Origin: Crotophaga sulcirostris | Lineage: Eukaryota; Chordata; Aves; Cuculiformes; Crotophagidae | Assembly: GCA_013397455.1 (NCBI GenBank) | Contig: VYZB01000218.1 | Coordinates: forward strand, 483,408 to 547,407 | DNA length: 64,000 nucleotides | Direction: 5' to 3' | Shown here: one piece after another, positions 35,201 through 47,262 of the stretch | Position numbering within the stretch: position 1 is the first letter of the stretch | How the letters are laid out: each line of letters starts with the position of its first letter | Notes under the pieces: model-generated | Databases searched by the model: none | What the model saw: only the letters and a program-made list of their open reading frames with translations | What the model was told of the DNA's origin: nothing | Position numbers and translations under genes: made by a program

Positions 35201-38200
35201 CAGATGGCCCTGACTTCAAATATAGAAAAATCTTCCTACACAAAACAGAGGTGCTGGCACACGATACGTGGGTAGAAGGATTTTTCTGGGTGCTTTCCCA
35301 GGAATGCATGCACCCAAGAGGTGAAATAGCAGGATAAAAGAGAAGAGAGAGAAAAAACCCAACACCACAAACACCAAAAAACCCCCAGGAAAACAAAGCA
35401 CAGATGCAGGAGGTGGCAGGGCTCTGTCAGACTGCATCCACCTCCCACACGAGTGGGAAAGCGGCTCCTTGAGTCCTGCAAGCAGGTAGGGTGTTGCCAA
35501 ACCCATGCTGGGTTTCACCCCACGACTGGAACCCAAACTTAAGCCTCTCCCATTCAAGCAGCAACTACCAGTAGCTATCTTCTTGTTCACAGTCTTCCTC
35601 CCGATGCTTGTTGCTGTCATGGCCACGGCCTCACTTTCTTTGTCTCCCTCCTGAATAACTCCTCCTGATTTCAGCCTGCGCTTAATCCTCCAGGAAACCT
35701 CACTCTCCTGAGAAGAAGAGTGCTTCTGTACGTAATCTCCAGACAGCAGCTGTGACCCCGGCACCCAGAAAGGGGATCATTGTGCAGAATTGTGGTATCA
35801 AGGATGAACTTCCCCTCTCCCCCCTACAATTTATTTAAAGGCTCCTAGAAGCGTGGTTAGTTTATGCGCACATGCTGCCAGCAGCGATTTTCACTGGCAG
35901 CTGTGGGGTGCTTGTCCCTTTGCCCTCTTTGCAGGCTACCCTCAGAATCTGCACAACCATCTACTTTATTATTTTTTATTTTGCATTTTAAGGGATTGAA
36001 CTTCCCACCTGCCAACAGAAGGAGCACTTGTTTTGGGTTCTTTTTTTTTCATTTGGTCCTTGAGGCTACGGCAGTATTACTGAAAAGTCACTTTGTCCAT
36101 TTTTAATATCCAAAAGCTGTGCTTTCTCATAGTCCTTTTGTGTAGGAGTGGTTCGGGACAACACTAAATTTAAAACTGCTAAGGCTCAGATCTGAATTGT
36201 CTTAAAAAAAATGGCCCCCCTTTTTTTTGTTGATTTTGTGGTTCTTTTCATTGTTTTTTCTTTTTTCCTTTTACAGTTTATATCGGTTCTCAAGACAGGC
36301 TATCCTAACAGCACCAGTTAGTAAAGCAACAGGTGTTATTTCAAGGCAGAAGAATTTTAACAACGTAATCCTTCATGGCAGGCTTATCAGCCTTTTAGCA
36401 CACTCTGCTTGTATTATTCTGACATGAGATAAACTTACATAACGGCACAGAACGTACTAATTTACGGGATAACAACATGGATGCTGAGTTCAGAACACTG
36501 TACTTTTGTTTCAGACTGTGGATATTTCCCATACTCCTAAGAAAGGCATACGCTGCGCAAACACTTTTAAAAGCATCCAAGTGGAATTCAATATATTGAA
36601 AGAAGCTAAAGTACTCTGAAGTGCTTAATAAATGTGCTTCAGCAGAATGGCGCACAAGGACAATTAAGGACTAAGCCCACATAGATACTAAGACAACTAA
36701 AATCTCTCCAATTTCTAATGCAGTTGATCAGAAAAGCCCACTTGCCCATTGACTGTATACAGGTGGATATACAAGTGGTTCCAGATCACTGCAAGTAACT
36801 ACAAACCTTGCCATCTTCTAATACAAATCCTCTCTTTTGCAGGATTGAAGTGCTCCTGTTTGGAGACAGTGAGGCTATATGTGGCCATGAAGCTGAACAA
36901 TACCCCTCTCTGCCTCCTTCCCTCATGTGCAAAAGAGCGCTGGAAGCATCCATCTAGGATCTGGTCTCTGGCAGAATAAGAGTCAGAGCAAAAGCGGTAT
37001 TAGAAAGAAAGAGCCGTCCAAAATGGCAAACATACCAGGGGAAAAACACTGCCAGTACTTCTTTTTTCAAAATTTTTTTCCAAATTAGACCATTTTGACC
37101 TATCCTTCATCCCAGAAGGCAAGTGTGAAACACCTCAAGGACAAAGAAATTATTTTTTCCCCTAGCTCAATTAAAGTTTTCCAGATTCTGCCTATGCAAT
37201 CCAAGGGATCATCTCTCCACTAAAAGAACGCAATTCAGATGAAAGGTGAATGATCATTCTTCTTACCAAAATGGATCACAGCATTTCTCTGGTTCTATTC
37301 AGGCCTTGAACTATTTTTGATATCAAAGTCCTAAAGTAGAAAAGAAAAATCATCAAAAAGCACTCAGAGTACTTTCTGAAAGGCTGAGACAGACTTCCAG
37401 AAGGAATTTTATGTTGAGCTACTATTTGTCCACCTTTAAAACACACCTTCCCTTCCCTCCTTGGAGACAATTGTTCTCAGAAGAGGTACATGCATACACA
37501 CATGAAAGACATTTTGCTACTATGGACTGGAGAAAAGATCCTAGCTGTATCTCTACATCCTTCCACACTCATGCCCGCTTCCCTTCTCTCTTTAAAGAGA
37601 AGCACTTGGGTATACACTATCTGCAATGCTAGTGCTGCATACACAGGCTGCTCTGAGTATCCAAGCATTTATGCAACGATCCAGCCCTTATACAGATGAG
37701 GTGCCTTCAACCAGTCAACAGGCTGAGGACCTCATCCCACAGTGACAAAACACTGCAGGCAGCAATTGGCCATGAACATTCTTATATTGCTATCATGTAC
37801 CATCGGTGAGCAACAGTGCTACTTCAGGTGGTTGGCACCAGGGCTGCCTTCCTCATCAAGTGCTTTGCAGTGAGTAAGCAGCTCTGAGGCACATCCGTCA
37901 TCACTGCAGATGCTGTTTGCCTGTCTTCACCGTGTCTACACAAATGAACATATGGCCTTCTAGCACAAGGCCAGCTTATACAGTCATTAATTAGATATAA
38001 TTTCAGCCTGTTCAACACATCCAATACAAAAGTCTGTCCTCTGGCAGGAACAGTCTTGTGCTGTAGAAGCTTTCTCTCTTTGTGAATTGTCTCCTCTGAT
38101 GAGGAACACTGAATTCCTTTGCCTGTGACCAGATAAATTTCTGTTTATTGTAAAGGCAGCTGTAGCAGCATAAACACACCTGAACTTCCCAGTGGGTTTT

Positions 38201-41200
38201 TTCTCACTTTCTCTGGTGAGCAAGCTATCTTACTTCAAGCAGAAGATGGGCGCACCCCTCTCTCCCTCCAGCATGCAATACCTAAGACGTTCTCCAAAAG
38301 CACCATCACAGCCCAGCAAGGCATTACAATGCCAGCAACTCAGTTATGCTGCCAGGGTCAGAGAGCTAGTCATCAAACTCAAGGAAAGTTCATAGAAGTA
38401 ATCTTCTTACACGTTGGCAATACCTCATTTGTGTATATACCAAAGTGGACTTGGTGAATTGTTAGAGTTGGCCTGTTTTTAAATGAATAATCAGAAGAGG
38501 ATTAATTAATGCTGAAGACTCAGAAAAGTTGGTATGCAAAATACACTCTTTGTAAAAGAAGGTAAAATTTTGTGCAGATTTTGTCTTCCTGCTTAATCTT
38601 CTCACACAGCAGCACCGAACAGCACAAGGCATGTACACAGCACCAGTCTGTAACCAGAGCACATAAGAACACCACTGGGGTCTCTTCACTGACCAACATG
38701 CTAAGGAGAACTTTAAGTCACACTGTCTTCCTTCATCCCTCATAGCATCATGCAGAAGTTTGCAATACAGCAAAAATTTTGTTCCCCTTTGCAGAAAAGC
38801 ATAGGAAATTCATGGAGCTTGTGAGAATTTCCTAAGGTCAGATGAGGTACATACTGTCAGTTTGCAGGTATTTTACAGAAATGAGTGAAGATTTAACAGC
38901 AACAACAAAAAAAGACATTTGAGTGACAGCATCTAATCCAATCATTCTTCTTTGATGGCATTGAACTATTCCTGATTTCCTATAAAAGAACTTTTTAACT
39001 TCTCTTAACTTCTGATTGGACAGTTACAGAACAAAAAAAAATCCCCAACAATAGTGGCCCTTCAAAATACACTGATGGGTAGAGGTGCTTTTCTGTGGAA
39101 ACAGATGGGCAATAAGATCTTTCCTTTAGAAGCTAGTCGGTTCACTGGTTTCCCCTTGAACCCTGTAATGTTTGCATATGCTTATTTTTAGCTTAGCAAA
39201 TAAACTTACTCGAAAGTACATTGAACCCCTCTTTCATGTGAACCCAGTCAGCTTTACTGAATTGTTTTACTAGAGACACAAGAGTCTCACAGAGCTGAGC
39301 AGTCACAAATTATATATATATATCTACTGATTATTATGAGAGGAAACTAATTCTAACTTCCCTGTTGTGTTTCATTGCAATGGATTATTTTTAAGACCAA
39401 CTTCCAGCAGATTCTCAGTGATAGCAGAAAAGTTATATTTTAAACATCTATGCTATATGAATAATGCTGTGCTTATGTAGTATATTCACCCTTTCTCATT
39501 TCCCAAATTCCAATTGATTAGTAGTTACTTAGTGGACGTTATTTTAATATAATTCTTCACTATCAACTTTGAAAGTTGGGATTTTGCTGTCAGCTGATCT
39601 CTTTTGCCAAGCATAGGCATCTTCCCCATGTCTCTTTCCAAAAGAGGTACATACCTTCAAGCAGGAACAAGGCAGCACTCACTGGTCTACATACAATCTA
39701 GGATTCCTTAATATTATTTATTTTTGTGTCCACAGGCTGTATCAAGATATCTACAAACTGTCGGGTTCAAGATTTGTTTGACATTTTGCCATCTCTAACT
39801 CTCTCTCAAAAGAAAGTTGCAAAGAGTGATGACAAGGAGCTGGTAATGAAGAATCACTGAACACGGTTGATTTTCACACAGAGATTTACATGAAAGGCTC
39901 TAGAGAAAGATTTGGCACCTGGAGATCTCAGTCTGCCCTAATGGGCTGAAGACATATCACTGAACCAGCCCATTGCCTAGTGATCAAGTGCTATAGTAGG
40001 TCAGGGTGTCACAAGACAGGCAGGAGGACAAGACTAGCTATAACATCAGGAGGCATTTAACTGGAGGTAACACATACCAAACAGACACTAACCAAGCTAA
40101 ACAGAGTCTGGTACTCCCCAAACCTACAGGACATATGCCTAAATGGTACTACAAATTAGTGATGAAAACGAAAAGATTCTGAGTATGAGAGATTTCAGTT
40201 TCCCTCTCATATGGTCTATGTTTTGCATCTCAAACCACATGCACCTGCCATGATAGAAGCAGAGCTCCTAGGAGGTTGGGTTTAGGAAAAGGGGACACCT
40301 AAGTCAGTACAGGGTCAGTACCCATTTGGGAGTAAAGGGTGATGACATTTAGCTGTCACATCTGTGAACGGACACTAGCGTCAAACTGGCACAGTCTGAG
40401 CAAAGAGAAGAAAGGCTTGCTGGACAACAGGAACACCAATAGAAGACATTTCCCATCTGTAATCTTGGTAAGTTCAGCAGAAGCTACTCTCAAGCAGTGA
40501 TGCATACAGCTTCAAACAAGTCAGAACTGTCAACAGAAAATATTACATGATTTAGTAAGCTGCTTCTAAAACTCTCCTGAAGAGTAGAACTTAACTGCAC
40601 ATAAAAGCCTCCAAGGTCTAGTCTTGTCCTTTCTTCTCCACAGGGTACTGATCTGGATTTTTGTTCCATATTTTCTTTAATTTCCTCTGATGCCCAAAGA
40701 AATGCTCTGCTAGAACAGATTATAATGTGCATCATCCATTCCTGCGGTGAAGAGACTATGAAGCAAGCCCACATTTCCTTCCACTGCCAAAACCACTTAG
40801 ACATTTTGGCAACGTAGGACACATTCTTTATGTTAACTGGCAGCTACCGTCTGACAGCTGTTCAGCAGCCTATACGAAAAAAACCTGATGGCCTCACTCC
40901 AGTTCCTGACAGACTTATTCCAGATCACAAAGCTTCCAGATTATTAAAGCCCACAAGACTTTACCCAGTGAGTCCTGTGTCATCTTGCTCTCTTCTACCT
41001 TTGCTACAAAGCTACACTATTTCTTCCAGAGAAAGACAGCTAATCTGATGTCTTTTAAAGACTTGGCCAGATGGGGAACCTAACAAATTTATGCCTTAGT
41101 TCTTTCCTAAATGAATCATCAGCATAATGAAGAGTATTACTTATTAGTAGCACGCATTTTATGTTCCAACTTCCAGATACGGAATCTTGTTATGCCACTG

Positions 41201-42302
41201 CCTTATGAATCAAATCTCTGTCCACGGGTAGAATGTTCTCCCACGTAGACTGACCTGGCAACATCTTAACCTTCTCTTGGATCAAAGCAAAAGCTCACAG
41301 ATTTTCTAGACTTACCGTTTTCCTTGTAACTCTCATGACTCAAACCCTTTCATGCAATACTGAACCTTCACCACTCCTGTAACAGAAGATCAACTGCATT
41401 CCTTTATCGAGTATGCTACACTGTATGTGCACCTCAAACAGCAGTTCCTCCCCGTCTTAGGTTGTAACCTACATCTGGGTTCCAGATACAGTCTCTTTTT
41501 CAACTGTTTCAGTACTCTATCTTCATGAATATTCTATCTTCATCACCTGCGGCTAATTGAATTAATTAAAAAGATTGCCCACCTCCTGAAACACCCGTCC
41601 CTCAAAAAACATGTACTTGAAGCCCACTGGATTTTACGTTGTGTAGAATTTACACAAAACAGTAATTATCTACAGTTTAAATGGTGCTACCAAGATGATC
41701 TTATGCATTGTTTTTTCTTTATGGGTTAACAAGAATGTAACAGTTACCTTAGACTTGTTGGATGATGCACCTCACCTTGTTTTGAAGCAAGTACTTACTC
41801 GGAAAAAGACCTGGAGTTTGGCTGGGAGGAGACCAGTGTTTGAAATTGCTGCTATTTGTTTTTCTCAGCATTCAGGGACTAGTGCTATCACACTAGATTC
41901 TTCTAAACTGGTCTTGGCAAAGGGTCTATACTAGGGAAAGCAAAGCTATACAGTACTTACTATTTTTGTACAGCAATACATTTTATGCACATAATGAAAA
42001 TCAACTCTGAGCATACCTCTTCACAGCTCCTTACAACACAACAGTCCTCAGACAGTTGCCAAGGAGTGATGTGCACAGACTTCCCTCCTTTTCATGACTG
42101 CAGGATAATAATCCGAACATGCAGCACCTTGTTAAACTGGACTCCTGACTTCTAGTTGCTCACCAACTAATTGCTGATGTAGAGTTCTGATGTCTATCAG
42201 GATCATCCCCTCTCCACTTCTTTGTAGTTGTCAGCAATCATACAGAAATACAATCACATAACAGGAAAACAAATTCATGCAATACCACATACAACGAAGA
42301 TT
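29241..42302. other. Non-coding sequence, no gene recognised
   Basis: About 13 kb without a recognisable exon or repeat beyond short homopolymers. A 182-codon open frame (35764-35216, minus) includes a simple hydrophobic part and matches no family I know. A strong pyrimidine tract ending in cag on the plus strand at 36210-36276 has no convincing exon after it. Confidence 0.55.
39311..39322. repeat. (TA)n microsatellite, short
   Basis: Run of alternating T and A following cacaaat. Confidence 0.75.
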
Positions 42303-42550
42303 AATTTCACAAAATCACAGAATAATTTAGCATGGGAGAGATTCCTGGTGGTTTCTAGTACAGTGCCCTGACCAAAGCAGGGTCAGTTATAGCAGATTGC
42401 TTATGGCTTTGTCCGGTTCCGTATTGAGTATCTCCAAGGATGAAGTGTCCACAGTTTCCCTGGGTAACTTCCAGGGCTGAACCAACCTCATGCAGAGAAA
42501 AAAAAGAGATTTTCTTGGATCTCACCAGAAATTCCCATGTTCCAGGACAT
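42303..42550 (-). mobile_element. Old CR1 LINE fragment, reverse orientation
   Basis: Begins aaaatcacagaataattta (reverse of the CR1 tail) and continues with the segments around gaccaaagcagggtcag, gagtatctccaaggatg and gtttccctgggtaacttcc. These correspond to the 3' UTR region of an older CR1 subfamily. It is divergent, and the upper boundary is approximate. Confidence 0.75.
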
Positions 42551-45399
42551 AGTTTCTCTTCCTAACACCATAAACCTTCAAACTGAGTCTGGTTGCTTCT
42601 CCAAACCCTTCTATTTGGGCATGAAAGACCATCCACCATGAAAAAAAAAAAATAATTGCTTTCTTCTCCCATTTAACGCATTTTAGTCAAATACTAAACT
42701 GATACAGTATTCAAAGCATTTTGCAATCACACAATTTTAATGGAAGAGATGAAAATATTTGTGAAAAAATACACTTTGAGAGGATGCTTCAAGAAAGAGC
42801 CCCATTAGAGACTTTATTCTGTGCATTGACAGATTTCAAAAGAAAACTGACTGCTCAGTATTACAGAAAAAGCAGAGAAGAGGGAGAAAAATTTCCTTTG
42901 TTAGTGCCAAAATCTTCAGCTCTTTCAGAAAAAAAAAAAAAAAAGAAATCGTATCCTGTAGTTCTAAAAGCTGCTGCAAGAATCAACATGGTACTTTTTC
43001 TTCCAGGAAGAAGAAAGTTAGTTTCCCATCAGGCGATCATGGCTAAAACAATTCATCCACATTGTGATTAAATGAAACTTTTAAAATGTACTCAAAAGCT
43101 ACATTCATTCCTGTAAGGAAGAATGACCTCCCTGGTAATGAACTCTGAGGTTGGCAGCCAGCTTACAGAGGTTTTATAATGACCAGTTTTGGCTTCAGAG
43201 TAGCTGGTAGCTTCATTTTGCATGTAGCATAGCAGATTTGGGGCCCTGCTGAGACACTGAAAAAACAGGACTCAAAAGTCAGCAATTGGGGCTGGAAAAT
43301 GATATTTTTTAAGTAACATACTATAAACTTCAAATTTAGCTTTTATTTTAATTTTGACTCTTCAGATGAGCACTAGAACTGGGTTACTGCAGGCAATCTT
43401 AAATGTTGTATTTTAGTTTTAAATCAGTATGGCAAGAGAAGAAATCTCTTTACATGCTGAAGAATATGAGTTGGATTGAGGGACGGACAATACTCTTGAA
43501 TGCAGCTTGCAAATCCACATAAGAGCCAAAAGACATCCTACCCGCACTGGAGCAAAAGGTTACCTGTGAAGGAAAGCTGAGGAAAAGGTAAGGTGATGAA
43601 CAACATGATCAAAGGGTTGTGCAGAACAGACCTGCTATGCAAGCTGCACAGCGAGGCCCCTCTGCACCCCTCCACTGTGCACCTCTGTTCCCAGCACTGC
43701 CTCGCTGCTGGCAATACAACACATTAAACAATGAAAAATGTTGCTGTACGTGGCTAACAGCTGCAAGATGGTCCATTCTGGCCTAGACAAAGCAGCAGGA
43801 CAACTTTTAGGTACCTGGTTGGATTTCAGTACTTTGAGCTTGGAAGTGAGGTTCTGCAGAAGCTGGCTGCTGCATACAGACTGGCAGCCAGGCTGGGACA
43901 CAGAAGCACGATCATGCCACGTGATGAGAAGAGAATCTCGCCTCTAGGTTTTTTCAGATCTCAGGTAAGGACTTCTCTGCATGCCAGACCCAGGTGCGGA
44001 AAACTCTGTCCAAGGAAAATTTCTTGAGAACCTCTCTTCCAAAACTTGCTGGCCACGTGAAAAGAAGGCAAGGGCCAGGGTGACAACAGTGGGAGTAACT
44101 CGTGTACACAGCAAGAACACACACAAGGGTGTGAGAGCACAGCCCATGTCTGGAGCTCCACCTCCATCCCCTCATCCTCATCGACAATTTAGAAGAACAC
44201 AGTGGCCATCAGTGCAAACGTCCAGTACCCAATCTCAGAAACCCACATTCACAGGAGACATGTAAACTCTCTGTTGCATCCCTCCCTGCCTTTGCTACAA
44301 CATAGTTCAGGACTAGGAAGAACTGAGTTTGTTCCAGATTTAAAAAGAAGAAAAATTCCTTGGTTCCCCTACAAAAAGATGAGGTTCCACAAATGTTCTG
44401 AATTAATTGGGAAGGGATTTTCAGAGTTGTAAATTCACCCTTTGGTAGCTGAAGCCTATTTTGGTGTGGGGTTTGGCCTGAAATTACTGTCCCTTATATA
44501 ATACCAGCCCTGTTGCTACAGCACCAGTCTTTTCTCCCAGATTCAATGTATCGAAGACGTTATTGCAGCATTAAATCAAAATAGAACATGCAGAGCTCAG
44601 ACATGTGTGCCTGCAAATACAATTAAATGTTAAAAGTCCAATAACCATTCTATAGATGGATGCACAATTGGCAAAGTTTGGAAATCAGTCTTCAAGTGAA
44701 AGATCTCTCTGAACCAAACCACTGTTCCTTCTGGGTCCATATTAAACCAACAATCCTATTCCAGAGACCCTTTTAAAAAGGATATGCCTGTTTAACCTTT
44801 ATTATCAAGAAGGCATTCCATTCATACAAAAAGGATCAAATCCCAAAAAGCTCTGCTTGTACTCTAATACTCAATGCCTGCTGTTGTGGGATGTCTAGCT
44901 ATAACAATATAGCCAAGGTAAGAACATAACAGGAGTAAACTGGGAGGGCGGACAACTGGAAGAATTAATACTGATCCATACAGTTCTTACACATTTTTCT
45001 CCAGCACATGGTATTGTCAGAGGCACTGGAAGACATGCCCAAATTAAATTCACTCTAACTAGCATAATTATTAACCACAAGCCAAGTCACAAGAGATGCA
45101 AGAACAAGCTGTACGAATTCAAGCACATGGGCATTTCATCTGAAATGAAGGGCAAAACACCACAGTTTCACTGCAGCCCCCATGAAACCGCATCTAATTT
45201 GATAAGTCTGACTTGACGCCCTTCAGTCTTGCCTGCATTTTTGCTACAGCCATATCCAGCAAAAAGGATCACCATAGCCCTTCAGACAAGCAGTCCTTCT
45301 CTCCGCTGGCCTGTATTTGCATCTGTGTTACTAGTAATAGAGCACAGTAATAGAGGCAGGCAAAATATAGACCATTTTCTTTCCTCTGTAATATAAATT
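42551..45399. other. Non-coding sequence, no gene recognised
   Basis: Unique sequence between the old CR1 and the candidate element at 45.4 kb. It holds a poly(A) tract at 42929-42944 and no exon or repeat that I can support. Confidence 0.55.
42929..42944. repeat. Poly(A) tract, 16 nt
   Basis: Uninterrupted run of A on the plus strand; no retroposon body recognised beside it. Confidence 0.85.
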
Positions 45400-46150
45400 C
45401 ACTTTTGGGCTGCAACAGCAAGTGCGTGTTAAACACATAAGTGCCATAAAAGCCCTAAGACTTAAGCACGATGAACGCAAGGGAAGAATGGGATTCTGCA
45501 CTAGCAGAAAGTATGGTATGCAATTACAATGACTACAAATATTCTGTGCGGAAGATTTATTGGCAAGCCTCCATAGGGCCTGTAATCCCTAGCATGATTT
45601 CCTGTTCTCTTAATAAAGGAAGATAACCTTTTGGCAATTGTTTTTTTATAAGACGACGATAATTGCTCACGATAAAGAGCTTAATTACAGAAAGATAAAG
45701 TAATTGAAGAAACTGACAGCAAAATACATTCTGTATAATTCTTAATTTTTGTAATACTTGATAAAACAAAACAAAAAAAAAGCCTTAAATTTAGCATAAG
45801 AAAATATTTAACAAAATGTAGGATGGGAATTAGAAAACACTTCGCCAGCCAGCTGCAGATAGCTGGACAACAGCGTACACATATCCGACTTTCCCTTGGG
45901 TCATCTGTGGGTTTCTTTTTGGAAATGGAAGTAACAGTGTTATACACAGACTTCTAATGAAATGTTGTAATGGAGTCCTTTGTTACCGTGTGACTAGGAC
46001 ACTGCATGACCGCATGCTTCATTTTACTCAGAAACGAAGCCTGAAGAATTTTAATCAAATACAAACGCAACACAACATACAGCATGGCCAAAAGTAACCT
46101 AAGGCATCTTATCTTAGCCAAATACCATCCTAAAAAGTTAGCTATTTCTA
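45400..46150. promoter_or_regulatory. Candidate conserved non-coding element beside the large CR1
   Basis: Repeat-free AT-rich stretch with dense TAAT/ATTA cores (gagcttaattacagaaag, gataaagtaattgaagaaac, gtatgcaattacaatgac) and GATA motifs. It ends at the CR1 insertion near 46190. Enhancer-like by composition only. Confidence 0.25.
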
Positions 46151-46189
46151 GCCTTGAACAAAAAGCTGGCTGCAGAAACTGGCTGCCAT

Positions 46190-47262
46190 TGGCCTGAACA
46201 GGCCTGGACAGACCCCCTGCTGGGTAAAAAACTGGTTGGGTGGCCAGGCCCAAAGAGTGGTGGTAAATGGAGTTAAATTCAGTTGGAGGCTGGTGACAAG
46301 TGGTGTTCCCCAGGGTTCAGTGCTGGGTCCAGTCCTGTTCAATATCTTTACCAAGGATCTGGATGAGGGGATTGAGTGCACCCTTAGCAAGTTTGCAGAT
46401 GACACTAAACTGGGTGATAGTGTCAATCTGCTTGAAGGAACGGAGGCTCTTCAGAGGGATCTGGACAGGCTAGATTGATGGGTAGAAACCTAACGGGATA
46501 AGGTTCAACAACACCAAATGTCAAGTCCTGCACTTGGGACGCAACAATCCCAGGCAGTGTTACAGACCTAGGGGAGAATGGTTGGAGAGCTGCCTGTCAG
46601 AGAAGGACCTGGGGGTGTTGATTGACAGCCAGCTGAACATGAGCCAGCAGGGTGCCCAGGTGGCCAAGAAGGCCAATGGCATCTGGGCCTGTATCAGAAA
46701 CAGCGTGGCCAGCAGGAGCAGGGAAGTGATTCTGCCCCTGTACTCAGCACTGGTGAGGCCACACCTCGAGTGCTGTGTTCAGTTCTGGGCCCCTCACTAC
46801 AAGAAAGACATCGAGGTGCTGGAGTGTGTCCAGAGAAGGGACACGAGGCTGGTGAAGGGGATGGAGAACAAGTCTTATGAGGAGCACCTGAGGGAGCTGG
46901 GGTTGTTTAGCTTAGAGAAGAGGAGGCTAAGGGGAGACCTCATCACTGTCTACAACTGCCTGAAAGGAGGTTGTGGTGAGGTGAGTGTTGGTCTCCCAAG
47001 CGATAGGTGATAGGACGAGGGGAAATGGCTGCAAGTTGCGCCACGGGAGGTCCAGACTAGACATTAGGAAAAATTTCTTCACTGAAAAGGTGGTCAGGAA
47101 CTGGCACAGCTGCCCAGGGAGGTGGTTGAGTCACTATCCCTGAAGGTGTTTAAGAGATAGGTAGATGAGTTCCTCAGGGACATAGTATAGTGAGTGAACA
47201 GGTACAGTTGGACTCGATGATCTCAAAGGTCTTTTCCAACCAGATAATTCTATGATTCTAAG
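46190..47262 (+). mobile_element. CR1 LINE, 5'-truncated copy of about 1.07 kb
   Basis: The best preserved CR1 copy here. It starts within the reverse transcriptase region, runs through the end of ORF2, and ends with the 3' UTR and the CR1 terminal motif (cagataattctatgattcta). The 3' tail carries the segment gaacaggtacagttggactc followed by gatgatctcaaaggtctttt. The 5' limit is approximate. No clear target-site duplication was found, as is usual for CR1. Confidence 0.95.
46236..47010 (+). pseudogene. CR1 ORF2 reverse transcriptase C-terminal remnant
   Basis: Frame pieces of the CR1 polymerase. 46236-46478 includes [18 protein letters not shown] and the catalytic FADDTKL box. 46534-47010, in another frame, includes [41 protein letters not shown] and [19 protein letters not shown] stop after LDRLD and a frameshift between 46478 and 46534 break the reading frame, and the N-terminal endonuclease and most of the RT are absent. 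The copy is not functional. Chromosomal neighbours are non-coding. Confidence 0.93.

Noticed and set aside
35216..35764. 182-codon minus-strand open frame, the longest in the window
   Set aside because: No recognisable domain, no splice or promoter context, and several overlapping frames of similar length on the same strand; length fits chance in a moderately GC-rich patch.
36200..36360. Plus-strand exon after the strong pyrimidine tract ending in cag
   Set aside because: No convincing donor at a sensible distance and no recognisable peptide.
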